From Casp-actino8 sp965659595 (GTDB taxonomy: Bacteria > Actinomycetota > Acidimicrobiia > Acidimicrobiales > Ilumatobacteraceae): a DNA stretch of 64,000 nt. Where the stretch lies: assembly GCA_965659595.1 (NCBI GenBank), contig CBFHWN010000002.1:1-64000 (forward strand), written 5' to 3'. Numbering within the stretch: the first letter of the stretch is position 1; every line of letters starts with the position of its first letter. The notes below the pieces were generated by a model. That model was not told the origin of the DNA. It was given only the letters and a program-made list of their open reading frames with translations, and did not search any database. Made by a program: the position numbers and the translations under genes. Shown here in pieces: positions 24,929 to 33,317 of this stretch.

Positions 24929-26320
24929 ATGATTCCGGTCGTCACTCCCGACGAGATGCGTCGTATCGACGAGCGGACGATCGCGGGTGGCGTCCCGCTC
25001 GAAGTTCTGGTCGCCAGAGCTGGCTGGGCGGTTGCTCGAACCGCTCGCCACATGCTCGGTAGCACCTACGGACGACGCGTCGTGGTCGTGGCCGGACCGG
25101 GTAACAACGGATCTGATGGGCGAGTGGCGGGTCGTCTGCTCACCGAGCGCGGTGTGGCCGTGCGCGTTCTCGAGGCCGGCGACCTGCCGAGTCGGCTACC
25201 CGATGCCGATTTGTTGATCGATGCCGCGTTCGGGACCGGGTTTCGCGGCGAGTGGAGTCCGCCTGTGGCACCTTGTCGAGTACTGGCCGTCGATCTGGCG
25301 AGTGGAATCGACGGACTGACCGGACGTGCGCTCGGGTCGACGTGGACATGCGAGCGCACGATCACTTTCGCCGCCGCCAAGCCTGGTCATTTCCTCCACG
25401 AAGGTCGACGACTGAGCGGCACGATCGAGGTCGCCGACATCGGACTCGACGTGAGCGAGTCCTCCATCGGTGTGATGACGGCTGTCGACGTGGCCTCGAG
25501 GTGGCCGACTCGACGTCCCGATGACCACAAGTGGAAGCATGGGGCCTATGTAGTGGCCGGCTCACCCGGCATGACGGGAGCGGCGAGTCTCACGGCCGGG
25601 GCCGCGTTGCGGTCCGGCGCCGGCATCGTGCACCTCGTCTCACCGAGTGTCGGCGAGACCTCGTCTCATCCGATCGAAGTCGTGCGACGCTCCGTTCACT
25701 CGACGTCGTGGAGCCACGATGTCCTCGCCGACCTCTCGTCGCGTTTCGCCGTGCTCGCCATCGGGCCGGGGCTCGGTCGCAGTGAGCACACCAAGGGTGA
25801 AGTGCGTCGCGTCGTCGCGTCGGCTGATCTGCCCGTCGTGATCGACGGCGATGCGTTGCAGGCGGTCGACGAGCGATCGATCGTGGCGCGAGCGGCCCCG
25901 ACGATCCTCACTCCGCACGACGGTGAGTTCGCGGCTCTCGCCGGTGCGTCACCGGGTGACGACCGCATCGACTCGGTCCGGACGCTGGCTCGCCGATTCG
26001 GAGCCGTCGTACTGCTGAAGGGTCCGACAACTGTGATCGCCGATCCCTCGGGCGAGGTGGTACTCGTCGACCACGGCGACGAGCGATTGGCCACCGCAGG
26101 TAGCGGAGACGTCCTGACCGGAGTGGTGACCGGCGCAGTGGCCGCCGGTGCGGCTCCCTTCGAGGCCGCCTCGTTGGCCGCCTGGGTCTGTGCCGAGGCG
26201 GGTCGACGCGGCTCTCGTCACGGAACCGTCGCCTCCGACGTTCTGACCGCGGTTCCCGATGTTCTCGACGACGTACTCGACGGCAGCATCCGTCCGACCG
26301 GGCAGAATGGCGACCGATGA
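24929..26320 (+). CDS. nnr: bifunctional NAD(P)HX epimerase/dehydratase
   Basis: A 463-residue fusion that repairs hydrated NADH and NADPH. The N-terminal half (about 1-195) is the epimerase, with VVVAGPGNNGSDGRVAGR and LIDAAFGTGFRG. The C-terminal half (about 200-455) is the ADP- or ATP-dependent dehydratase, with HKWKHGAYVVAGSPGMTGA, LTPHDGEF, LLKGPTTVIA and the nucleotide motif TAGSGDVL. The fusion is common in bacteria. It overlaps alr by four bases (ATGA). Confidence 0.94.
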   Translation: MIPVVTPDEMRRIDERTIAGGVPLEVLVARAGWAVARTARHMLGSTYGRRVVVVAGPGNNGSDGRVAGRLLTERGVAVRVLEAGDLPSRLPDADLLIDAAFGTGFRGEWSPPVAPCRVLAVDLASGIDGLTGRALGSTWTCERTITFAAAKPGHFLHEGRRLSGTIEVADIGLDVSESSIGVMTAVDVASRWPTRRPDDHKWKHGAYVVAGSPGMTGAASLTAGAALRSGAGIVHLVSPSVGETSSHPIEVVRRSVHSTSWSHDVLADLSSRFAVLAIGPGLGRSEHTKGEVRRVVASADLPVVIDGDALQAVDERSIVARAAPTILTPHDGEFAALAGASPGDDRIDSVRTLARRFGAVVLLKGPTTVIADPSGEVVLVDHGDERLATAGSGDVLTGVVTGAVAAGAAPFEAASLAAWVCAEAGRRGSRHGTVASDVLTAVPDVLDDVLDGSIRPTGQNGDR

Positions 26321-27438
26321 GTCGAGCCTCTGTCGTCGAGATCGATCCGAGTGCCATCACCCACAACATCGCGTGGTTGAAAGAACAGGTCGATGGGGCC
26401 CGAATCCTGGCCGTGGTGAAGGCCGACGGGTACGGCCACGGTGCGGTGACGGCAGCCGAAGCGGCGATCGCGGCTGGGGTCGACGGCCTGTGTGTGGCCC
26501 TCGTTCAAGAAGGCGTGGAGCTGCGGCGGGCCGGAATCGAAGTACCGGTTCTGGTGCTGTCCGAACAGCCCGTCGAGCAATTGGGGGCCCTCGTCGCGCA
26601 CGGTCTGATTGCCACGGCGTACAGCGCCCGCTACGTCGATGCCCTTGCCGACGAGGCCCGCCGGCATGACGTATCGGGTCAAGAGGTCCACTTGAAGATC
26701 GACACCGGGATGAATCGAGTCGGTTGTCGTCCCGGTGACGCCACCGAACTGGCCGGTCGAATTCTCGCTCGCTCCCCGCACCTGATGCTCGGTGGTGTCT
26801 TCACGCACCTCGCCACAGCCGACGACGTCGATGGCACGGAAACCCAACGACAACTCGATCGATTCGAAGGAGCTCTGTCAGACCTGCGACAGGCTGGCGT
26901 CGACCCGGGCCTGGTGCATGCCGCCAATTCGGCGGCGACGATCGGTCACCCGCGTGCGCGGTACGACATGGTGAGAGTCGGCATTGCGATGTACGGAATC
27001 GCGCCGACTGTCTCGATGACGGAGCGCTGCGCCGGTCTTCGTCCCGCGCTCGCGCTGCGCAGCAAAGTGTCGCATGTGAAACGCGTTGCGGCAGGTGAAG
27101 GCGTGTCGTACGGATTGCGCCATCGATTCGAGCGCTCGACCACGGTCGCTACCGTGCCGATCGGTTATGCCGACGGCGTTCCGCGACGATCGGGATTGGA
27201 TGGCGGTTTCGTGCTGATCGGGGGAGTGGCGCGACCGATCGTCGGAGTGGTGACCATGGATCAACTCGTGGTCGACTGTGGGGACGACGTGGTCCGCGTC
27301 GACGACGAGGTCGTGCTGATCGGACGTCAGGCCGACGCCGAGATCACGGCCAACGAATGGGGTGAGATCACCGGCACCATCGGCTACGAGATCGTGTGCG
27401 GTCTGTCGCAGCGGGTGCCGCGGCGCGTGATCAGTTGA
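26317..27438 (+). CDS. alr: alanine racemase
   Basis: A 373-residue PLP enzyme that makes D-alanine for peptidoglycan. The PLP lysine is Lys35 in VVKADGYGHG and the second catalytic base is Tyr265 in GVSYGLRH. HLKIDTGMNRVG and DQLVVDCGD are further family signatures. It ends an operon that supplies cell-wall precursors, and its 3' end overlaps the convergent SDR gene by 8 bp. Confidence 0.96.
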   Translation: MSRASVVEIDPSAITHNIAWLKEQVDGARILAVVKADGYGHGAVTAAEAAIAAGVDGLCVALVQEGVELRRAGIEVPVLVLSEQPVEQLGALVAHGLIATAYSARYVDALADEARRHDVSGQEVHLKIDTGMNRVGCRPGDATELAGRILARSPHLMLGGVFTHLATADDVDGTETQRQLDRFEGALSDLRQAGVDPGLVHAANSAATIGHPRARYDMVRVGIAMYGIAPTVSMTERCAGLRPALALRSKVSHVKRVAAGEGVSYGLRHRFERSTTVATVPIGYADGVPRRSGLDGGFVLIGGVARPIVGVVTMDQLVVDCGDDVVRVDDEVVLIGRQADAEITANEWGEITGTIGYEIVCGLSQRVPRRVIS

Positions 27439-28327
27439 TGTCGGACATCTTCGTCCGGGGGGTGGCCCGGGCGAGGAGAGGCCGAATGGCCGCGTCCATG
27501 TCGTGCGGATCGATCGGCGGATTCGTGATGTGCGGTCCGCGGATCCAACCCTGGGCGATGGCGAGCAGCTGACCGTTCGACTCGATCACTTGGCCGGTCA
27601 CGTCGGACGACTGCGACGACGCGAGCCAGGTGATGACCGGGGCGACCCACTCGGGTCCGAAACGTTCGAGCATCTCGGGCGGCATGCCGAGGTCTTCGGT
27701 CAGACGGGTGAGTGCACCAGGCGCAACGGCGTTGCAGGAGACGCCGTAGCGCCCGAGTTCTTCGGCGGCGATGAGAGTGAACGTGGCGATGCCGGCCTTG
27801 GCCGCTCCGTAGTTGGTCTGACCGGGATTTCCGTAGATACCCGACACCGACGTGGTGTTGATGAGGCGAGCGTCGTTGGTGAGCCCTTCTTTCGAACGGT
27901 TGCGCCAGTACTCGGCAGCGACACGACTCGAGGCCCACGTGCCTTTCATGTGCACCTTGATGACAGCATCCCATTCCTCTTCGGCCATCGAAAAGAGCAT
28001 GCGATCGCGCAGGATGCCGGCGTTGTTGACGACGACGTCGAGACCACCGAAGGTGTCGATGGCGAGTGCGATCATCGCTTTGGCATCGTCGAGTGAACTG
28101 GCATCACCCAGATGGGCCACGGCCTGACCGCCGGCGGCGACGATCTCGTCGACGACGTCCTGAGCCGGGTTGGATCCACCCGCTCCCGATCCGTCGCGAG
28201 ATCCTCCGAAGTCGTTCACGACGACTTTGGCTCCCTCGGCGGCGAGCATCAACGCGTATTCGCGTCCGATTCCGCGACCCGCTCCGGTCACCACACAGAT
28301 TCGGTCCTGGCACATCTTTTCTGTCAT
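27431..28327 (-). CDS. SDR dehydrogenase, MFE-2-like
   Basis: A 298-residue short-chain dehydrogenase. The cofactor loop is TGAGRGIG, followed by NDFGGSRDGSG, NNAGILRD and the catalytic YGAAK with the upstream Ser in NTTSVSG. The VVNDFGG insertion is typical of relatives of the dehydrogenase part of peroxisomal MFE-2 (3-hydroxyacyl-CoA dehydrogenases). It closely resembles the SDR at 58137. ATG 28327 is chosen because TACTCT lies 6 nt upstream; 36 further codons are open before it. It lies on the opposite strand between alr and tsaE, which are usually neighbours. Confidence 0.9.
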   Translation of the reverse strand: MTEKMCQDRICVVTGAGRGIGREYALMLAAEGAKVVVNDFGGSRDGSGAGGSNPAQDVVDEIVAAGGQAVAHLGDASSLDDAKAMIALAIDTFGGLDVVVNNAGILRDRMLFSMAEEEWDAVIKVHMKGTWASSRVAAEYWRNRSKEGLTNDARLINTTSVSGIYGNPGQTNYGAAKAGIATFTLIAAEELGRYGVSCNAVAPGALTRLTEDLGMPPEMLERFGPEWVAPVITWLASSQSSDVTGQVIESNGQLLAIAQGWIRGPHITNPPIDPHDMDAAIRPLLARATPRTKMSDIN

Positions 28328-28333
28328 GCGCCG

Positions 28334-28339
28334 AGAGTA
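28334..28339 (-). promoter_or_regulatory. -10 element TACTCT, leaderless SDR start
   Basis: On the minus strand TACTCT ends 6 nt before ATG 28327. It faces away from the tsaE promoter 44 bp to the right, forming a compact divergent promoter region. Confidence 0.5.
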
Positions 28340-28382
28340 GTGCTGGGCCCACCGGTCGTCCCAGGCGAAGGAAACCCCTCGG

Positions 28383-28388
28383 TAGCAT
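28383..28388 (+). promoter_or_regulatory. -10 element TAGCAT, leaderless tsaE start
   Basis: TAGCAT ends 8 nt before the GTG start of tsaE, with no Shine-Dalgarno in between. It is probably the promoter of the whole tsaE-tsaB-rimI-tsaD-dus-maf operon. Confidence 0.55.
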
Positions 28389-28396
28389 CGGTACGC

Positions 28397-28867
28397 GTGA
28401 TCACGTGTTCGGTGACATCGCTCGACGGCACCCATCGTGTAGCCGCAGCGATTGCCAAGTTGGCCCGTGTGGGCGATGTCATCGTGCTGTCAGGTGACAT
28501 GGGTGCCGGAAAGACCGCCTTCGCACAAGGGTTCGGGCGAGCGCTCGGTGTGACCGAACCCATCACTTCACCCACTTTCACCGTCGTGCACTCCTACGAC
28601 ACCGGGCGGGTTCTCGTTCACCATGCCGACTTGTACCGGCTCGACCGGACGAGCGAGATCGACGACTTGGCTTTGGCCGAACTCACTGAAGACGAGGGAA
28701 TCCTTCTCGTGGAATGGGGTGACGTCGCCGCCGACCGACTCGGACCACATCTGGCCGTGGCACTCGAGGCAGTCGACGACGACGATTCGCGGCGAATCAC
28801 CATCTCGTCGGTGGGAACGTCATGGAACACCCGCTGGTCGAAGCTCGAGGCGGCGTTGTCGTGCTGA
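28397..28867 (+). CDS. tsaE: tRNA t6A ATPase TsaE
   Basis: A 156-residue TsaE, the ATPase needed for threonylcarbamoyladenosine (t6A) at A37 of ANN-decoding tRNAs. The P loop is SGDMGAGKTAF, and SPTFTVVHSY, HADLYRL and LVEWGD are family motifs. The GTG at 28397 lies just after a -10 hexamer and gives the normal N-terminus; the frame extends upstream antisense to the SDR gene. It overlaps tsaB by 7 bp. Confidence 0.95.
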   Translation: MITCSVTSLDGTHRVAAAIAKLARVGDVIVLSGDMGAGKTAFAQGFGRALGVTEPITSPTFTVVHSYDTGRVLVHHADLYRLDRTSEIDDLALAELTEDEGILLVEWGDVAADRLGPHLAVALEAVDDDDSRRITISSVGTSWNTRWSKLEAALSC

Positions 28868-29577
28868 TCCTCGGTATCGAGACGGCGACCGAGCGCGTGA
28901 GCGTTGCGATCGGCGGGCACGACGGAGTGCTGGCGGCAGTCGAGGTCACACGCGGTCGTCGACACGCGGAGAATTTGATGCCGGCGATCGAAACCGCCTG
29001 TCGACTGGGCGACGTGTCGGTTGCGGAATTCGGTTGTGTGGCGGTCGACGTCGGTCCGGGCCTCTTCACCGGAATGCGCGTCGGACTCGCCACCGCCAAG
29101 TCGATGGCCTGGGCTCTCGACGTTCCGGTGGTGACGTCCACCAGTCTGGAATTGCTGGCTCTCGCAGTTCGCGACGATGTCGGACATCGAGACGAGCGTC
29201 TCGTGTGTTCGGTGGTCGACGCACGAAAGGGCGAGGTATTCCACCAGTTGTTTCGAGTGAACGACTCCGAAGTCGAGGCCCTCTCCGAACCTACGTGCGA
29301 GACCCCCGACGTACTCGCTTCTCGATTGCAGGAGAGATCGCAGACGATCGTGTGCGTCGGCGACGGCGCACGTCGGCATGCCGAGGTTCTGGCCATCGAT
29401 TCACGGATCAGGTCGACCGGGGAGCGTTGGGACTCGCCGTCGGCTACCACGCTCGTCGAATTGGCGCATCGTCGATCGTTGCGCGAGGAGTGGTCGACGC
29501 CCGATGGGGTCGAAGCCATGTACTTGCGGCAACCCGACGCTCAGATCAACTGGTCCACGAGGAACGACCCGTCATGA
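28861..29577 (+). CDS. tsaB: tRNA t6A protein TsaB
   Basis: A 238-residue TsaB, an inactive ASKHA-fold paralogue that pairs with TsaD. The start MLILGIETATERVSVAIGG and the motif DVGPGLFTGMRVGLATAKS are typical. GTG 28861 gives the family N-terminus; ATG 28822 would add 13 residues. It overlaps rimI by ATGA. Confidence 0.93.
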   Translation: MLILGIETATERVSVAIGGHDGVLAAVEVTRGRRHAENLMPAIETACRLGDVSVAEFGCVAVDVGPGLFTGMRVGLATAKSMAWALDVPVVTSTSLELLALAVRDDVGHRDERLVCSVVDARKGEVFHQLFRVNDSEVEALSEPTCETPDVLASRLQERSQTIVCVGDGARRHAEVLAIDSRIRSTGERWDSPSATTLVELAHRRSLREEWSTPDGVEAMYLRQPDAQINWSTRNDPS

Positions 29578-30089
29578 GTCACGACATCGTCATCGAGCCC
29601 ATGCGGCGCCGGCACGTGAAGCACGTGTTGAACATCGAGAACGTCGTTCACCCCAAACCGTGGTCGAGTGGCGTGTTTGCGAGTGAACTCGACCTGGCAC
29701 GACGAGGTGAGCGCTTCTACGTGGTCGCGTACCTCATGGGCGAACTCGTCGGTTACGCCGGGTCGATGTACGCGGCCGACGAGGCTCACGTCACGAACAT
29801 CGCCGTCGCGCCCGAATTCCGCCGACGAGGTGTGGGTCGGGTGCTGTTGCACGCTCTTGCGTGCGAAGCCGTCGTACGGACCATGGCTTCGCTCACCCTC
29901 GAAGTGAGGGTCGGAAATCAGGTCGCGCAAGACCTCTACCGCGAGTTCGGTTTCGCGCCGGCTGGCATACGTCAGCGTTACTACGAGAATTCCGAGGACG
30001 CGCTCGTGATGTGGATCCACGATATTCAAGGCGACGAGTTCCGTGATCGTCTCGATCGCATCGGGTTATCACTCGGGAGTCGCGCATGA
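29574..30089 (+). CDS. rimI: ribosomal protein S18 N-acetyltransferase-like RimI
   Basis: A 171-residue GNAT acetyltransferase. The acetyl-CoA motif is RRRGVGRVLLH, preceded by NIAVAPEF and followed by LEVRVGNQVAQDLYREFGF. RimI acetylates the N-terminus of S18 in E. coli. Its place between tsaB and tsaD is standard in actinobacteria, and its C-terminus is about 20 residues longer than usual. The ATG overlaps the tsaB stop. Confidence 0.92.
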   Translation: MSHDIVIEPMRRRHVKHVLNIENVVHPKPWSSGVFASELDLARRGERFYVVAYLMGELVGYAGSMYAADEAHVTNIAVAPEFRRRGVGRVLLHALACEAVVRTMASLTLEVRVGNQVAQDLYREFGFAPAGIRQRYYENSEDALVMWIHDIQGDEFRDRLDRIGLSLGSRA

Positions 30090-31111
30090 CGGTCGACAAG
30101 TCGACTGTGATCCTCGCAATCGAGACGAGTTGCGACGAAACCGCCGCCTCGATCGTCATGGGTGGGACCGATGTCGTGTCGAGCATCGTGTCGAGTCAGA
30201 TCGATCTGCATGCCCGCTTCGGTGGAGTCGTTCCGGAAATCGCCAGTCGCGCCCATCTCGATCTCGTCGGCCCCATCGTGCGCGAGGCACTGGAAACAGC
30301 CGGAATCGAGCCCCGTCGCGTCGATGCCGTGGCCGCCACGTACGGTCCCGGACTGATCGGGGCATTGCTGGTCGGTGTGTCGGCGGCCAAGGCGCTGGCC
30401 TTTTCTTGGAATGTTCCCTTCGTCGGGGTGAATCATCTCGAAGCCCATCTGTACGCCGGATTGCTCGACGATCCGACTCTCGAGTTCCCGATGGTGTTCA
30501 TGCTCGTGTCGGGTGGGCACACCATGTTGGTCGAGATGTCCGACCACGGCCACTACCGACTCCTCGGACGCACCATCGACGACGCCGCTGGCGAAGCCTT
30601 CGACAAAGTCGCTCGCTTTCTCGGACTCGGTTACCCGGGTGGCCCGGCGATCGATCGGCTCGCTGAGGAAGGCGATTCTCAGGCGATCGACTTTCCGCGT
30701 GCGATGTTGCACGACGGACTCGATTTCAGCTTCAGCGGTCTCAAGACCTCGGTCATGAATCACGTGCGCAAGAACCCGTCAGTGGCAACCCCCGATGTCG
30801 CGGCCTCGTTTCAAGCCGCGGTGGTCGATGTGCTGTTGACCAAGGCGATGCGAGCTGCCGACCAGACGGAAGCCAAAGCCGTGGTGTTGGGTGGTGGTGT
30901 GGCCGCCAATTCCGAACTGCGCCGTCGCTTCACCGAAGTCTGTGCGAGGTCGGGACGCCGTGGCCTGTTGCCCAGTCGGGCGATGTGCACCGACAATGCC
31001 GCCATGATCGGAGCGGCGGCCTGGTACCGACTCCGCGACCATGGAGCGATGGGTCTCGACACCGGTGCTCTCCCGAATCTGCGGCTGGTCACGAGCGAGG
31101 TGGAGTCATGA
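30086..31111 (+). CDS. tsaD: tRNA t6A synthase subunit TsaD
   Basis: A 341-residue TsaD, which transfers threonylcarbamoyl to A37 of tRNA. The metal-binding His117 and His121 are in NHLEAHLYAG. ETSCDETAASIV at the start, VSGGHTMLVEM and GGGVAANSELR are the other signatures. It overlaps rimI and dus by ATGA on each side, so the whole t6A set is translationally coupled. Confidence 0.97.
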   Translation: MTVDKSTVILAIETSCDETAASIVMGGTDVVSSIVSSQIDLHARFGGVVPEIASRAHLDLVGPIVREALETAGIEPRRVDAVAATYGPGLIGALLVGVSAAKALAFSWNVPFVGVNHLEAHLYAGLLDDPTLEFPMVFMLVSGGHTMLVEMSDHGHYRLLGRTIDDAAGEAFDKVARFLGLGYPGGPAIDRLAEEGDSQAIDFPRAMLHDGLDFSFSGLKTSVMNHVRKNPSVATPDVAASFQAAVVDVLLTKAMRAADQTEAKAVVLGGGVAANSELRRRFTEVCARSGRRGLLPSRAMCTDNAAMIGAAAWYRLRDHGAMGLDTGALPNLRLVTSEVES

Positions 31112-32262
31112 CCCTACGCATCGGTCCCCTCGAACTTCCGGCGCCGGTCGTCCTGGCCCCCATGGCCGGAGTGACGAATGCGCCGTTCCGATCACTCTGC
31201 CGCCGATTCGCGCCCGGGCTTCTCTACGTCAACGAGATGGTGATGGCGGCCGCACTCGTGAACGGCAATGCGAAGACGGCGCGCATGGTGCAGTTCGGGG
31301 TCGACGAGAATCCTCGCAGTCTTCAGTTGTACGGAAGCGATCCGCGTCTTCTTGGTGAAGCTGTCCGTCGACTCGCCGATGCCGGCGCCGTCGATCACAT
31401 CGACATGAACTTCGGATGTCCGGCGCAGAAGGTCACGCGCAAGGGTGGCGGTGCGGCAGTTCCGGCCAAGCCGAATCTGCTTCGAGCGATCATGCGGTCA
31501 GCCGTAGAGGCCGCCACCCCGTACGGGATTCCGGTCACGGCGAAGTTCCGCATGGGAATCGACGATTCGCTCATCACCCATCTCACGACCGGTCGCGTCG
31601 CCGAGGACGAAGGCATTGCCGCCGTCGCTCTGCACGCACGCACCGCCGAACAGCACTACAGCGGTGACGCTCGCTGGGACTCCATCGCCGAGTTGAAGTC
31701 GGCCGTCACGTCGATTCCCGTTCTCGGTAACGGCGACATCTGGACTGCCGACGATGCCGTTCGAATGATGAAAGAGACAGGCTGTGACGGTGTGGTGATC
31801 GGACGTGGTTGCCTCGGCCGACCGTGGTTGTTCGGAGACATCGTGTCGGCGATGAAAGGGAACGACGTTCCCAAAGCACGTCGGCTCGGCGAGGTGGTCG
31901 ACGTCATGGCCGATCATGTTCGCCTGTTGTCGCGGCACTTCGGATCCGACGTATCAGGTGTCGATCGAGGTGTTCGCGACTTCCGCAAGCACACATCGTG
32001 GTATCTCACCGGTTTCCCGGTGGGTGGCGAGATGCGTGCTCGACTCTCGATGTCGTCGACCGTCTCGGAAGTCGACGACCTGCTCGCCGAACTGGTCGAG
32101 AAGCACGGTCGCGATCTCACCGTGGTGGAAGGCGGCGAGAGAATTCGTCGCGGCAAGACCAACGGCCCCATTCGTGTAGTGCTTCCCGATGGTTATCTCA
32201 CGCGCCTCGACGACATGACGGTCCCCGATGACGACGACGTGATGGCGTTGTCGGGAGGATGA
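31108..32262 (+). CDS. dus: tRNA-dihydrouridine synthase (DusB-like)
   Basis: A 384-residue FMN-dependent enzyme that reduces uridines in the tRNA D-loop. The start LAPMAGVTNAPFRSLC is the FMN motif, the catalytic Cys104 is in NFGCPAQKVTRKGGG, and GNGDIWTADDA with GVVIGRGCLGRPW completes the phosphate site. The length and motifs fit DusB. It overlaps tsaD and maf by ATGA, which links it to tRNA modification. Confidence 0.94.
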   Translation: MTLRIGPLELPAPVVLAPMAGVTNAPFRSLCRRFAPGLLYVNEMVMAAALVNGNAKTARMVQFGVDENPRSLQLYGSDPRLLGEAVRRLADAGAVDHIDMNFGCPAQKVTRKGGGAAVPAKPNLLRAIMRSAVEAATPYGIPVTAKFRMGIDDSLITHLTTGRVAEDEGIAAVALHARTAEQHYSGDARWDSIAELKSAVTSIPVLGNGDIWTADDAVRMMKETGCDGVVIGRGCLGRPWLFGDIVSAMKGNDVPKARRLGEVVDVMADHVRLLSRHFGSDVSGVDRGVRDFRKHTSWYLTGFPVGGEMRARLSMSSTVSEVDDLLAELVEKHGRDLTVVEGGERIRRGKTNGPIRVVLPDGYLTRLDDMTVPDDDDVMALSGG

Positions 32263-32870
32263 CCGTGCGACGTGTGGTTCTCGGATCAGGCTCACCTCGA
32301 CGTCTCGAGTTGCTCCGCGGTGTCGGTGTCGAACCGGTCGTCGTGGCTCCGCACGTCGACGAGTCGGTGCACGCGCACGAGCTGCCGGTCGACTACGTGC
32401 GTCGCCTGGCGTCGGCCAAGTTGTCGGCCGTGATGCACGACCTCGGTCCGGTGGCCGTCGGCACCGTCGTGATCGCCGCCGACACGACCGTCGACGTCGA
32501 CGGTCAGATCCTCGCCAAGCCAGTCGATGCCGAGGAGGCCGTCGAGATGTTGCGGCTGTTGAGCGGACGCTCGCATCGAGTGCACACTGGGTGGGCGGTT
32601 GCGGTGGCCGTACCGGGATGCCGGGGGAACGAGTGGGAGGGTCACGTCGAGGTGACGACGTCGACCGTCACCTTCCGTTCTCTCACCCCGGCTGAGGTCG
32701 ATGCCTACGTGGCCACCGGGGAGCCTCTCGACAAGGCGGGGGCCTACGCCATCCAGGGCGGAGCCGGAGAGTTCGTGGAGCGCCTGGAGGGCAGTCTGTC
32801 GGCGGTCATCGGGCTGCCCATGGAGCGCCTGGACGAGGTGTGCGCCGGCCTCGGCGCCCCCCTGAACTGA
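32259..32870 (+). CDS. maf: Maf family nucleotide pyrophosphatase
   Basis: A 203-residue Maf protein, a house-cleaning nucleoside-triphosphate pyrophosphatase that removes dTTP, UTP or modified nucleotides in characterised members. Motifs are LGSGSPRRLELLRGVG, ADTTVDVDGQILAKP and DKAGAYAIQGGAG. Subtype (YhdE or YceF) is not certain. It ends the operon; two CIRCE operators follow. Confidence 0.93.
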   Translation: MTVRRVVLGSGSPRRLELLRGVGVEPVVVAPHVDESVHAHELPVDYVRRLASAKLSAVMHDLGPVAVGTVVIAADTTVDVDGQILAKPVDAEEAVEMLRLLSGRSHRVHTGWAVAVAVPGCRGNEWEGHVEVTTSTVTFRSLTPAEVDAYVATGEPLDKAGAYAIQGGAGEFVERLEGSLSAVIGLPMERLDEVCAGLGAPLN

Positions 32871-32885
32871 CGTTTCTCCTCGCCT

Positions 32886-32912
32886 TTAGCACTCGGGGGC
32901 TCCGGTTGCTAA
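32886..32912. promoter_or_regulatory. CIRCE operator 1 (HrcA site)
   Basis: TTAGCACTC, a 9-nt spacer, then GGTTGCTAA. The left half is a perfect CIRCE half-site and the right half differs from GAGTGCTAA at two positions. It overlaps the -35 box TTGCTA of the groES promoter, as expected for an HrcA repressor site. Confidence 0.85.
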
Positions 32913-32935
32913 CGGCTGGTGACACCCCGTAGCCT
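32906..32935 (+). promoter_or_regulatory. groES-groEL promoter
   Basis: TTGCTA (32906-32911) and TAGCCT (32930-32935) are 18 nt apart. Transcription should begin near 32942, inside the second CIRCE element, giving a leader of about 75 nt with GGAGG before groES. Confidence 0.65.
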
Positions 32936-32961
32936 TGGCACTCGCCGGGGACGAGTGCTAA
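32935..32961. promoter_or_regulatory. CIRCE operator 2 (HrcA site)
   Basis: TTGGCACTC, a 9-nt spacer, then a perfect GAGTGCTAA. Only one base differs from the TTAGCACTC-N9-GAGTGCTAA consensus. It covers the likely transcription start of groES. Two CIRCE copies 49 bp apart imply strong heat-inducible repression by HrcA. Confidence 0.92.
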
Positions 32962-33016
32962 TGGCCCCGGGAACAGAGTCATTCCATCAACGTCCACCCT
33001 CACGGAGGATTCCACC

Positions 33017-33310
33017 ATGAACCTGAAGCCCCTCGACGACCGCATCGTCGTCCGTCCCAATGAGGCCGAGGAGCGCACGGCGTCCGGTCTCGTCATCCCC
33101 GACACGGCGAAGGAGAAGCCCCAGCAGGGCACCGTTCTCGCCGTCGGCCCGGGTCGCTGGAGCGACGACGAGGGCAAGCATTTCGCCCTCGATGTCAAAG
33201 AAGGCGACACGGTCCTCTACTCGAAGTACGGCGGCACCGAGGTCACGGTGAACGGCGAGGATCTTCTCATCCTCACCAGCCGCGACGTTCTCGCCATCGT
33301 CACCAAGTGA
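33017..33310 (+). CDS. groS: co-chaperonin GroES
   Basis: A 97-residue GroES that caps the GroEL ring. It starts NLKPLDDRIVVRPNEAEERT, contains the mobile loop region ASGLVIPDTAKEKPQQG and GDTVLYSKYGGTEV. GGAGG lies upstream at normal spacing. It is co-transcribed with groEL 7 nt downstream. Confidence 0.97.
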   Translation: MNLKPLDDRIVVRPNEAEERTASGLVIPDTAKEKPQQGTVLAVGPGRWSDDEGKHFALDVKEGDTVLYSKYGGTEVTVNGEDLLILTSRDVLAIVTK

Positions 33311-33317
33311 GGCGCTG

